Positions 11,216 to 18,701 of a stretch of DNA of 64,000 nt are shown here, in pieces. A model generated the notes under the pieces. The model was not told the origin of the DNA. It ran no database searches and worked only from the letters and a program-made list of their open reading frames with translations. The stretch is taken from positions 2,595,389 through 2,659,388 of the forward strand of contig NC_015577.1 in the NCBI RefSeq assembly GCF_000214355.1, in the 5' to 3' direction. Positions within the stretch are counted from its first letter, which is position 1. Each line of letters starts with the position of its first letter. This stretch comes from Leadbettera azotonutricia ZAS-9. GTDB lineage: Bacteria > Spirochaetota > Spirochaetia > Treponematales > Breznakiellaceae. The translations under genes and the position numbers were made by a program.

Positions 11216-11313
11216 GTCAAGGCTTGCGCCTTGGCTCTAGTAAGGAATGGATTAACTGGCCGCTTTCGCGGCCTACGGGTCAAGGCTTGCGCCTTGGCTC
11301 TAGTAAGGAATGG
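11216..11313. repeat. two 35-bp direct repeats with internal hairpins
   Basis: An identical 35-bp sequence occurs at 11216-11250 and 11279-11313. Each copy contains the inverted repeat CAAGGC-TTGC-GCCTTG. Between the copies, 11258-11273 is a perfect GGCCGC-TTTC-GCGGCC hairpin. The array sits just downstream of the isomerase gene (minus strand), so it could end its transcript, but there is no clear T tract. It may instead be a small REP-like repeat unit. Confidence 0.75.
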
Positions 11314-11321
11314 CTGGCCGC

Positions 11322-12143
11322 TTATTTCAGCCCCTTAAGGTAATCCAGACTCTGTTTGGCGCATTCGATGGGGGTCATGCCCGGACTGGGGAGATCCTGT
11401 TCTACCACTACCCACTTGGCGCCTGCTTTTTCAGAGGCCTTGAGGATGGCGGGAATGTCCTGCACGCCGTGGCCTACCGCCCTGAAGGGGAAGGCGCCAG
11501 CCTGGCGGGCTTTCTTGGCCTCGCCGATGAGGTCGTAGTCGGCCTTGATCTTACCGCCCTGGGAGGAGTCAAAGTCTTTGAGGTGGACTACAGGGGCGCG
11601 GCCTGAATATTTGAGTATGTATTCCGCTGGAACTACGCCGCCAACCTTGGCCCAGCACACATCGATTTCGGTCTGGAGGAGACTGGCAGGAATGGAATCG
11701 TAGAGATCGTCCAGCATGTACTTGCCCTGGTAGTCCACAAATTCGAATTCGTGGTTATGGTAGAGAAGGACAGCGCCTTTTTTGTTGACAATTTCGCCCA
11801 GCCTGGCGATTTCTTTCTTAACCTCTCCGTAGGCAGGGCTGCCGCTGCGGTCCTCTTCGCCCAGAAAGGGAATGGCGATGAATTTACACCCGATATCAAC
11901 ATGGAAGCCGATAACCTTTTCGGGGTCCTTGGTCATATCCCGGAAGGGCACATGGGCGGAAATGGCAGTAAGACCAGCCTTGCCCAGGCTGTCCTTGAAT
12001 TGGGCGGCTGTCTTGCCATATGACTGGGCCAGAGCCAGTTCCACATATTTGTAACCCGCCCCCGCCACCTGTTTCAAGGTTCCATCAAAATCTTTAGCCA
12101 TCTCGTCCCGCACATTATAAAGCTGCAACATAATAGGAAACAT
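11322..12143 (-). CDS. sugar phosphate isomerase/epimerase (xylose isomerase-like TIM barrel)
   Basis: 273 residues. The sequence starts with the LQLYNVRDEM segment typical of this family. It contains acidic and His metal-site candidates (LLYHNHEFEF near residue 130, TEIDVCWAKVGG near 155, VVHLKDF near 185) and ends with VVEQDLP. Family members (IolE, hydroxypyruvate isomerase and related) isomerise or epimerise sugars and inositol derivatives with a divalent metal. The exact substrate cannot be assigned. GGAGG precedes ATG 12143. The gene appears to be monocistronic, with its own promoter at 12176-12204. Confidence 0.85.
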   Translation of the reverse strand: MFPIMLQLYNVRDEMAKDFDGTLKQVAGAGYKYVELALAQSYGKTAAQFKDSLGKAGLTAISAHVPFRDMTKDPEKVIGFHVDIGCKFIAIPFLGEEDRSGSPAYGEVKKEIARLGEIVNKKGAVLLYHNHEFEFVDYQGKYMLDDLYDSIPASLLQTEIDVCWAKVGGVVPAEYILKYSGRAPVVHLKDFDSSQGGKIKADYDLIGEAKKARQAGAFPFRAVGHGVQDIPAILKASEKAGAKWVVVEQDLPSPGMTPIECAKQSLDYLKGLK

Positions 12144-12175
12144 AATTTCCCTCCATAAATAAGAAATATTCTATA

Positions 12176-12204
12176 ATTATCACACAAGCTGGCAGTCTGG
12201 TCAA
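12176..12204 (-). promoter_or_regulatory. sigma70-type promoter of the isomerase gene
   Basis: On the minus strand TTGACC (12199-12204) and GATAAT (12176-12181) are separated by 17 nt, about 30 nt ahead of ATG 12143. Confidence 0.55.
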
Positions 12205-12307
12205 GAATAGAAGAAATATCAAGGGTAAAGCTCCTGAAAACCCGCACGCTCCCTGAACCACTTTACCCCATTCCTCGAATAGTATAGTCTGGATAGAGGA
12301 TTAAACT

Positions 12308-12796
12308 ATGAGCAAAAAATTAGTAGCGTATTTTTCAGCAAGCGGTGTTACCTCCGAACTTGCCAGGACACTGGCGAAGGCTGCAAGCGCCGACCTTTAT
12401 GAAATCAAGCCGGAAGTGCCCTATACCAAGGCCGATTTGGACTGGAGGGACGGTTATTCCCGCAGCTCGATAGAAATGAAAGACCCATCATCCCGCCCTG
12501 CGATTGCTGACAAGAATGCCAACATCGCGGTGTATGATGTTGTATTTGTGGGCTTCCCGATTTGGTGGTATGTAGCGCCAACCATCATTAACACATTTTT
12601 GGAAAGCTATGATTTTTCCGGAAAGACTATTGTACTATTTGCGACATCCGGCAGCAGCGGATTAGGCAAGACCAAAGAAGCGCTGCAGCCTTCCGTTGCC
12701 GGCACGGCTGTATGGAAAGAAGGAAAACTGTTAAATGGCAAGCCAACCAGGGATGCTTTGGCTGCATGGGTAGAGAGCCTTAATCTAAAGCAGTAA
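12308..12796 (+). CDS. flavodoxin
   Basis: 162 residues with the FMN phosphate-binding start [14 protein letters not shown], the [12 protein letters not shown] segment that packs against the isoalloxazine ring, and [10 protein letters not shown]. This is the short flavodoxin subgroup often annotated flavodoxin_4; it carries low-potential electrons in the cytoplasm. A GAGG site lies 8 nt before ATG, with a possible -10 (TATAGT, 12283-12288) close upstream. The stop codon is one base away from the TTG start of the U32 gene, so the two form an operon and the flavodoxin could serve it as electron donor; that link is inference. Confidence 0.92.
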   Translation: MSKKLVAYFSASGVTSELARTLAKAASADLYEIKPEVPYTKADLDWRDGYSRSSIEMKDPSSRPAIADKNANIAVYDVVFVGFPIWWYVAPTIINTFLESYDFSGKTIVLFATSGSSGLGKTKEALQPSVAGTAVWKEGKLLNGKPTRDALAAWVESLNLKQ

Positions 12797-12797
12797 A

Positions 12798-13997
12798 TTG
12801 GAACTTCTTTCTCCTGCGGGAAATCTTGAGAAACTAAAATATGCCTATGCCTATGGGGCTGACGCTGTCTACATTGGCATCAAAGACTTTTCACTGCGTG
12901 TTAAAGCCGACAACTTTCATACTGACGAGGCTGCCGTTATCTCCGGACTAAAAGGCGATCGTAAACTCTATTGCGCTCTCAATATTTATTTTCATAACGC
13001 TGATCTTGCCCGCCTTGAGAGCGAGCTTGATTATATAGCCGACTATCCTTTTGACGCCTTTATTGTCAGTGATGTCGGCGCAGTCCCGCTTTTGAAGCGC
13101 TGTTTTCCAAATGCGAAGCTGCACCTGTCAACCCAGGCAAACTGCACAAACGCCGAGGCGGCCCGTGTGTATCAGGACATGGGTTTTTCGCGCATTGTTC
13201 TGGGCCGTGAAGTAAGTATTGATGAAATCGCGGTTATCAAGGCGAAAAATCCGGGGCTTGAGCTTGAAGCATTTGTTCACGGCGCCATGTGCCTGGCTTA
13301 TTCGGGCCGCTGTTTCTTAAGCGCATGGATGGCAGGCCGCTCCGGCAACCAGGGCGAATGCGCTCATTCCTGCCGTTGGAACTACCGTGTTCTGGAAGAA
13401 TCCGAACGGCCCGGTGAATACTTCCCCATCGCCGCAGGTGAAAACTTTACCACTATACTATCCTCCCGCGACCTGTGCATGATTGACCACCTTGGCGAAC
13501 TTAAATCGGCAGGCGTTGATTCGATAAAAATTGAAGGCCGCATGAAGTCGCTGTATTATACAGCCGTTGTTACCCGCGCCTACAGAAAGCAGTTGGACGC
13601 AGTGTGTACAAATAGTACACCGTGCACAAACGATGATCCGGCAGCTTATCGCGCAGACCTTTTCCACGTAAGCCACAGGGAATATTGTACGGGCTTCTAT
13701 TTCGGCAAGAGCGAGGTGGAGCGTCCCACAGAAACAGACTATCTTATGGGGCATGTCTTTTTGGGGATTATTGGCCGGCAGGTTTCCGATTATTTATACG
13801 AACTGGACATTCGCAATCAAATTGCCACAGGGCAAACAATTGAATATATTGGCCCGGATCTGCCGCATATAGAAGATTCAAACTTTGAGCTTATAGAGGA
13901 AAACGGCAATTCCGTAAAAAAGGCCGACCATGAGCATATTATCCGCATCAAACCAGGCGTCCCCGTTCAGCCGGGCTACATCATAAGGCGCGTATAA
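12798..13997 (+). CDS. U32-family peptidase-like protein (TrhP/YegQ-type)
   Basis: 399 residues. MELLSPAGNLEKLKYA and YGADAVYIG are the canonical N-terminus of the family. The cysteine region HGAMCLAYSGRC followed by GECAHSCRW carries the four Cys thought to bind an iron-sulphur cluster. Known members such as TrhP take part in tRNA 5-hydroxyuridine formation, while others are annotated as collagenase-like proteases; this one fits the tRNA-modification branch better. The start is TTG at 12798, one base after the flavodoxin stop, and no strong Shine-Dalgarno is seen. Translation is therefore probably coupled. It is about 50 residues shorter than E. coli TrhP at the C-terminus. Confidence 0.85.
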   Translation: MELLSPAGNLEKLKYAYAYGADAVYIGIKDFSLRVKADNFHTDEAAVISGLKGDRKLYCALNIYFHNADLARLESELDYIADYPFDAFIVSDVGAVPLLKRCFPNAKLHLSTQANCTNAEAARVYQDMGFSRIVLGREVSIDEIAVIKAKNPGLELEAFVHGAMCLAYSGRCFLSAWMAGRSGNQGECAHSCRWNYRVLEESERPGEYFPIAAGENFTTILSSRDLCMIDHLGELKSAGVDSIKIEGRMKSLYYTAVVTRAYRKQLDAVCTNSTPCTNDDPAAYRADLFHVSHREYCTGFYFGKSEVERPTETDYLMGHVFLGIIGRQVSDYLYELDIRNQIATGQTIEYIGPDLPHIEDSNFELIEENGNSVKKADHEHIIRIKPGVPVQPGYIIRRV

Positions 13998-14018
13998 GGA
14001 AATACCATTTTTCCCTCG

Positions 14019-15215
14019 CTACGAATCAACTGCCTTGAAGTTATAAAGCGGTTTTAAGCGCTGTTCTACCTCGACCGTATCCCCAATGTATTCAAGAACA
14101 TCCTTTGGTTTTTTATAGGCCATAGGACTTTCTTCAAGAGTATCCTTGCAAATGACGCTGGACCATATACCCTTCATTTCTTTCCTGTATTCGTCAAGGG
14201 AAAGGCTTCGGGCATCGGTGCGGGCTTTTTTTCTGCCGGAACCATGTGGGGCGGAAAAGTTCCAATCAGGATTTCCCTTGCCATGTCCAAGAATAGCTCC
14301 TTCTGCCATGGAAAAGGGAATGATCACAGGCTCATCCTTTTTTGCTGATATGGCACCTTTTCGGATAATGGAATTATCGGTATCGATGTAATTATGCACA
14401 CAATCACGGTACTCGGTTTCCCGAATATCAACCTTGAAAAATCCGGCGATGGTTTGCGCCATAAGCGCCCTATTTACACAGGCATAATACTGAACCACGC
14501 GAATATCAGTAAGGTAATCTCCAGCGAATGTTCCTGAAAGGTACTTGCTCGGGCTTTCTGCATCGGTCTCCCGCAGGGCAAGAGTCTCATGGTATTCAGC
14601 GGTATACGCTCCTAATATCCGGGAGCCCGAATGAATCAAAAGCCAGCGGTTATGATTTTCGTCAACATCTATTTCAATAAAATGATTGCCACCGCCAAGG
14701 GTGCCAAGAGACGCGAATACCCGTTCGGGATTATGCCCCTGCTTTTCGCAAAGCTTTCTGATTTCGTTTTTGAAACATCCGGTATCGGCTAATTCAGATC
14801 TACCGGTATTTTGCGAAGCAAAGCTGTTCAACTTATCCAGGTCTTCATGCAAGGATGACCTTACATTTTGGCCGGATGGGATATTTTTACGGATAAACGT
14901 ATCAAGTTTGTCAAAACGCAAATTTCCCTTGCCAAGGTTACAGGCGCATACTCCGCAGCCAATATCCAACCCTATGACAGAAGGAATGATCAGGATTCCA
15001 AAAGTTGCTGTCCATCCTATTACGGTAGTTTTTCCAAGGTGAACATCGGGCATGACCCTCACTTTTGTATCAGCAAAGGCCGGATGGTTAAGGTACTGCA
15101 AGATTTTGTTTTCGCACGTTGTTTCCAAAGCTTTTGCGTATACATGCGCCTCGTTGTACTTCCCCTTAACCAAAATCGGCTTAACTGTGGTTAATTTTGC
15201 TAACTCATTGATCAT
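14019..15215 (-). CDS. rtcB: RtcB-type RNA ligase
   Basis: 398 residues with the full RtcB set: PDVHLGKTTVIG, the metal ligands Asp84 and Cys87 in IGLDIGCGVCA, His178 in GGGNHFIEI, His195 in IHSGSR, His274, and the guanylylated His324 in APHGSGRKKAR. RtcB joins RNA 2',3'-cyclic phosphate and 5'-OH ends using GTP and Mn2+. ATG 15215 lies inside the end of prfH (11-nt overlap), so the two are translated together. In published work, RtcB2-PrfH pairs repair ribosomes cleaved in the 16S decoding centre by colicin E3-like ribotoxins. This pairing makes that role more likely than tRNA splicing. Confidence 0.95.
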   Translation of the reverse strand: MINELAKLTTVKPILVKGKYNEAHVYAKALETTCENKILQYLNHPAFADTKVRVMPDVHLGKTTVIGWTATFGILIIPSVIGLDIGCGVCACNLGKGNLRFDKLDTFIRKNIPSGQNVRSSLHEDLDKLNSFASQNTGRSELADTGCFKNEIRKLCEKQGHNPERVFASLGTLGGGNHFIEIDVDENHNRWLLIHSGSRILGAYTAEYHETLALRETDAESPSKYLSGTFAGDYLTDIRVVQYYACVNRALMAQTIAGFFKVDIRETEYRDCVHNYIDTDNSIIRKGAISAKKDEPVIIPFSMAEGAILGHGKGNPDWNFSAPHGSGRKKARTDARSLSLDEYRKEMKGIWSSVICKDTLEESPMAYKKPKDVLEYIGDTVEVEQRLKPLYNFKAVDS

Positions 15216-15897
15216 TCTGTTTACCTTCTTCTTTTGCCGGAAAAACCTTGAGCATTTTTAAAGTTTCACCATCATACATACGGATGGGGTTTCCCCGTTC
15301 AAGCTCATAGTGGGTATGCCGTAATTGGGATCTGGATTGTTTTTGTTTATTCGTTTTTTCCTCATCAAATAATGATGCGAGCCGGGCAAGCGCCAGGCGC
15401 TTGTTCATTAATTGGGATCGTTCCTCTCGGGCTACGACGCTTTTGCCTGTGGGGATATGGATAGCCCGTACTGATGTTTCTGTCTTATTGACATACTGAC
15501 CGCCTGGACCGCTTGCCCGTGCGGTTTCAAACCGTACATCGGCTAAAGAAAACACCTCCCCTATGGCCGGTTCGGAATAGGGCTTAACCGATACAAACCA
15601 GTTCTTTCGTTTGTGATGAGGCCGATAGGTACTTTTAAAAACCCACTGAATAACTCCCGTCCATGAATCTGTAAAATCTTCTGCCCCCTGCCCATCAAAG
15701 GCAAGCAGGGCAGATCGCATATTCTCTTTTTCACAGGATGGTTCCGTTTCTATTATTTGTGCCGTGATACCCTGTAAATGCTGTATTTCCTGCAACATTA
15801 CCTTTACGGTAAGTGCAGCCGCATGTGCGCATTCTTCAGGGCCGTTCCCTGATGAAATACTGAGGACCCGACAGGTCCTTTGCCAAATCGTATTCAA
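15205..15897 (-). CDS. prfH: peptide chain release factor homologue PrfH
   Basis: 230 residues. It has the class-I release factor catalytic domain with the GGQ motif (SGPGGQYVNKTETSVRA, GGQ near 132-134) and the family stretch YRPHHKRKNWFV. It lacks the stop-codon-reading domain of RF1/RF2, as PrfH proteins do. PrfH is thought to release peptides from ribosomes with a cut 16S 3' end so that RtcB can reseal the RNA. The start is TTG 15897, preceded by AGGAGA with a 6-nt gap; it matches the usual N-terminus (LSISSGNGPEEC). A longer frame from TTG 15981 adds unrelated residues and has no ribosome site. Overlaps rtcB by 11 nt. Confidence 0.93.
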   Translation of the reverse strand: MNTIWQRTCRVLSISSGNGPEECAHAAALTVKVMLQEIQHLQGITAQIIETEPSCEKENMRSALLAFDGQGAEDFTDSWTGVIQWVFKSTYRPHHKRKNWFVSVKPYSEPAIGEVFSLADVRFETARASGPGGQYVNKTETSVRAIHIPTGKSVVAREERSQLMNKRLALARLASLFDEEKTNKQKQSRSQLRHTHYELERGNPIRMYDGETLKMLKVFPAKEEGKQNDQ

Positions 15898-16052
15898 CGA
15901 TAATCTCCTGGCATAGACTGTCCCTGCCGCATTATGTGCGTACAAGGACAGAGAATAGATTGCTATATGACAAGCAATCAACTAATTAAAGTGTCTCGTG
16001 GATTGGGTAAAGGCAGGAAAACAGGGCGATTTTTGAAATTGCTCTTGTGGAT

Positions 16053-16115
16053 TTACCGGGAACCAGGGGCTCTAACCTTTTGATTGAGTTCGATATTGGT
16101 TGTCTGTACCGTCAT
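16053..16115 (-). CDS. 20-residue leader ORF upstream of prfH
   Basis: MTVQTTNIELNQKVRAPGSR, ending in TAA. It has a perfect AGGAGG site 6 nt before ATG and sits directly behind the strong promoter at 16148-16175. The stop is 155 nt upstream of the prfH start. It may be a regulatory leader peptide for prfH-rtcB, or the stump of a deleted gene. No homologue is recognised. Confidence 0.4.
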   Translation of the reverse strand: MTVQTTNIELNQKVRAPGSR

Positions 16116-16147
16116 TTTAGTGCCTCCTGTAAAGATAAGATTATTTT

Positions 16148-16175
16148 ATTATAGTTATCGTCCAATAATTGTCAA
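16148..16175 (-). promoter_or_regulatory. strong sigma70 promoter reading into the leader ORF and prfH-rtcB
   Basis: On the minus strand there is consensus TTGACA (16170-16175), a 16-nt spacer and consensus TATAAT (16148-16153). A second TTGACA lies at 16184-16189, which gives a 14-bp spaced pair and could mark an operator. Confidence 0.7.
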
Positions 16176-16222
16176 GTAGTTTTTGTCAATTTTTTTGCTA
16201 GTTTTCTTTCCGTTAATATGTA

Positions 16223-16231
16223 TGATATAAT
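16223..16231 (+). promoter_or_regulatory. extended -10 promoter of the HigBA remnant
   Basis: TGATATAAT is an extended -10 (TG-N-TATAAT), 9 nt ahead of ATG 16241. No good -35 is seen. Confidence 0.4.
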
Positions 16232-16240
16232 ACCTAAATA

Positions 16241-16526
16241 ATGATTACATCATTCAGCGATAAGGAAACCGAAAAAATCTTTAATGGTATGGCGTCAAAG
16301 AAATTACCCTGGGACATTCAAGGATGTTTCCCCTAATCGCATAACTGATATTGTCAACGGCAAACGAGGTATAAGTGCCGACACGGATTTACATCTTACC
16401 AAACTTTTTGGTCTTTCAGAAGGTTATTTCCTTCGCTTTTAGGAGCATATAGAGACAACCTTGGCAAAGCGTAAGATTGAACATGTACTAAAGCAGATAA
16501 AGACCTTAACGGCGGTTGCGGTATAG
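16241..16526 (+). pseudogene. broken HigB-HigA-like toxin-antitoxin locus
   Basis: The first 27 codons (MITSFSDKETEKIFNGMASK...) match the start of HigB/RelE-like toxins. Around 16320 the frame jumps by an apparent deletion into a HigA-like antitoxin: SPNRITDIVNGKRGISADT then LTKLFGLSEGYFLRF. A TAG at 16440-16442 interrupts it, and the tail continues in the same frame to TAG 16524-16526. Most of the toxin and the antitoxin N-terminus are missing, so neither product should be functional. It lies on the downstream side of the 3' end of tRNA-Cys, beside prfH-rtcB. Confidence 0.75.
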
Positions 16527-16892
16527 AGAATTATAAAAAGTCCATGCCAAGGCAACCCGAAGGGGACAGAACGAATTACTCGCTGCTAAAGGTGAATGAT
16601 ACCGCTTTCTTTAGTTCAGAAATAACCTGGCCGGTATTCACTACTGCACCAACAGGGCTTCATCATGGGTCTTTTTTCCGGTTGATAGCCCTGACATCCA
16701 CCGCTTTGTCTCCAGACCCCACAACAAACTGATACAGCGTTTTGCTGACAGTAGTTTGCTGACAATGAGTCGGCTAATGAACGCCCTTTTCCTTCAGGCT
16801 TAACTTAATCCATATAGCTTAGATGCTACACAAAGTTGTAATTCATTATATTACAAAGAATTAACAAGCCTTGAAATAACTGTCTTCTCTAA
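16527..16892. other. gene-free stretch with possible gene debris
   Basis: No intact gene is visible. On the minus strand, 16595-16740 can be read as a protein-like frame (YQFVVGSGDKAVDVRAINRK, later NTGQVISELKKAVSF) broken by two TGA stops near 16664, which suggests a decayed gene of unknown family. A 10-bp direct repeat TTTGCTGACA occurs at 16741-16750 and 16755-16764. Confidence 0.4.
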
Positions 16893-16963
16893 GGCGCCGA
16901 TTGGAATCGAACCAACGCATAAAGGTTTTGCAGACCTCTCCCTTACCGCTTGGGTACGGCGCC
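16893..16963 (-). tRNA. tRNA-Cys (anticodon GCA)
   Basis: A 71-nt gene with acceptor GGCGCCG paired to CGGCGCC. The anticodon loop is CTGCAAA in an AGGTC-type stem, and the T loop is TTCGATT. CCA is not encoded. Its 3' end faces the HigBA remnant and prfH-rtcB, the usual side for inserted DNA. Confidence 0.95.
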
Positions 16964-17009
16964 GTTTAACTCCCATAACTTACCAAAAAAACCAAAACTT
17001 GTCCAGTAT

Positions 17010-17756
17010 TCAGGCTATCCCCGCAAAGCTTAAGCCCAGCTGGAACATGGGGGCCAGGGCAGTTTGCCGCTCCCCGGCTGAGAGGCCCTCTCCTGTGATG
17101 TTGGAATCTGTGCAAAAGAGTATGGTGAGGGCTTTCCGGTGCAGATAAGCAGCGTTGCAGTAGAGGGCATAGGATTCCATGTCGCAGCATACGCAGCCCA
17201 TGCGGGCCCATTTCTGCCAGCCTTCGTCGCCCTCGGCGCTGTAGACTGAGAAGAGGTCCGAAGAAAAGACATTGCCCACGGTGAAGCGTATGCCAAGGGA
17301 ACGGGCGGCGGCGACGCCATGTTCCAGGAGGCCGAAGTCGGCGCATGCCGAGAACACTCCCCCAAGGTGGTATTGCTGGGCATAGTTGGTATTGGTGGAA
17401 GAGGCCATGGCCAAAACCAGATCCCCTACCCTCACTTCGGGAACCATGGCCCCGCTGGTACCAATGCGTATGATGTTCTCCACGCCGTAATGGTTGTAAA
17501 GCTCGAAGGAGTAAATGCCGATGCTGGGGGCCCCCATGCCGGAACCCATCACCGAAACAGGCTTGCCTTTATAGGTCCCGGTAAAACCCAGCATATTCCG
17601 GACACTGGTAAATTCCTTCACGTTTTCCAGATAGGACTCCGCCACATGCCTGGCCCTCAGAGGGTCGCCGGGCATGAGGACCGTTTTGGCAATATCCCCG
17701 GGTTTGGCGTTGTTATGGGGCGTGCTTTCAGTGGGTTTATAAAAATCGGCAATCAT
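17010..17756 (-). CDS. deoD: purine-nucleoside phosphorylase DeoD
   Basis: 248 residues of the hexameric PNP family. LMPGDPLRARHVAE, RNMLGFTGTYKG, GSGMGAPSIGIYSFELY and RIGTSGAM form the phosphate and nucleoside pocket. CDMESYALY and the catalytic Asp in CTDSNITGE follow. It splits purine nucleosides with phosphate into base and ribose 1-phosphate. AAGGAG lies before ATG 17756. It is the last gene of an operon with three nucleoside ABC transporter genes (30-nt gap), which fits salvage of imported nucleosides. Confidence 0.95.
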   Translation of the reverse strand: MIADFYKPTESTPHNNAKPGDIAKTVLMPGDPLRARHVAESYLENVKEFTSVRNMLGFTGTYKGKPVSVMGSGMGAPSIGIYSFELYNHYGVENIIRIGTSGAMVPEVRVGDLVLAMASSTNTNYAQQYHLGGVFSACADFGLLEHGVAAARSLGIRFTVGNVFSSDLFSVYSAEGDEGWQKWARMGCVCCDMESYALYCNAAYLHRKALTILFCTDSNITGEGLSAGERQTALAPMFQLGLSFAGIA

Positions 17757-17786
17757 GGAATTCTCCTTTTCCCTGCCAGAACAGGG

Positions 17787-18701
17787 CTAGCTCTTCCCCT
17801 TATCGTAGGGCTGGCCTGAAGCCCGGGGGGCGTAGTCCTTGCCGCTGAATATCACCAAGGTAACCAGGGTGATAACATAGGGCAGCATGCTGAAAATTTC
17901 AGAAGGCAAAGATTTAAGCGCATCAATATTGATGATATTTACCGCCAGCGCCGAGGAAGCGCCGAAGAGGAAGCTTGAGCCAAGAATCCCCAGGGGAAGC
18001 CAGCGGCCAAAGGAGACCGCAGCCAGGGCGATGAAGCCTTTGCCGTTGATGGTGGACACAGTGAACTGAATATCCTGGGTAAGGACTATGCAGGCCCCTG
18101 CTATGCCTGCAAGCACTCCTGATATCACTACTGCGATGTAGCGGATTTTGATGACATTGACGCCTGCCGAAGCCAGGGCCTGGGGGTGTTCCCCGGCTGC
18201 GCGGAGGCGCAGACCCCAGGGCCGCCTGTAGAGGGTGAACCAAGCCGCAACCAGGATGATCAGGGCAAGCCAGGCTGTGGGGTATGCGCCTCCAAAACCC
18301 GACTTCGTGCCCATGTGGTAGTTCTGAGTCCTGTCCATGCGGAAAAGGAGCTGGCAGAAGAACACGGTGATTCCGTTGGCGAGGAGGTTGATGCCCGTAC
18401 CGGAAATTACCTGGTCGGCCCGCAGGGTAATGGAAGCGAAGGCATGAATGAGCGCAAAGAGGCCGCCCATGACCGCGGCAATAAAGAAAGCCAGAGGTAT
18501 GGAAAAACCTATGCTGGTTTCGAGGAGCACATGGGTAGTGGCTGCGGCCATGGCGCCTATGCTCATGAGGCCCTCGAGTGCTATGTTCACCACCCCTGCC
18601 CTTTCGCAGATCATCCCGCCGGTGGCGGCGATGAGAATGGGGGCCACTATCATCAAGGTTGAGGGAAGCATGTTCCAGAGTATTTTCAAAATATCAAGCA
18701 T
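17787..18701 (-). CDS. nucleoside ABC transporter permease (NupQ/YufQ-like)
   Basis: 304 residues, with about eight hydrophobic segments and the family hallmark GGMICERAGVVNIALEG near the N-terminus; GTGINLLANGI lies in the middle. It belongs to the BPD_transp_2 permeases that work with BMP-type nucleoside receptors. I place the start at ATG 18701 (MLDILKIL), 8 nt inside the end of the preceding permease and behind GGGAGG, rather than at 18722. Its partners are the permease at 18694-19839 and the ATPase at 19832-21352. Confidence 0.9.
   Translation of the reverse strand: MLDILKILWNMLPSTLMIVAPILIAATGGMICERAGVVNIALEGLMSIGAMAAATTHVLLETSIGFSIPLAFFIAAVMGGLFALIHAFASITLRADQVISGTGINLLANGITVFFCQLLFRMDRTQNYHMGTKSGFGGAYPTAWLALIILVAAWFTLYRRPWGLRLRAAGEHPQALASAGVNVIKIRYIAVVISGVLAGIAGACIVLTQDIQFTVSTINGKGFIALAAVSFGRWLPLGILGSSFLFGASSALAVNIINIDALKSLPSEIFSMLPYVITLVTLVIFSGKDYAPRASGQPYDKGKS

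Noticed and set aside
15898-15981. Longer PrfH start at TTG 15981
   Set aside because: The added residues do not match PrfH proteins, and AGGAGA is placed for TTG 15897.
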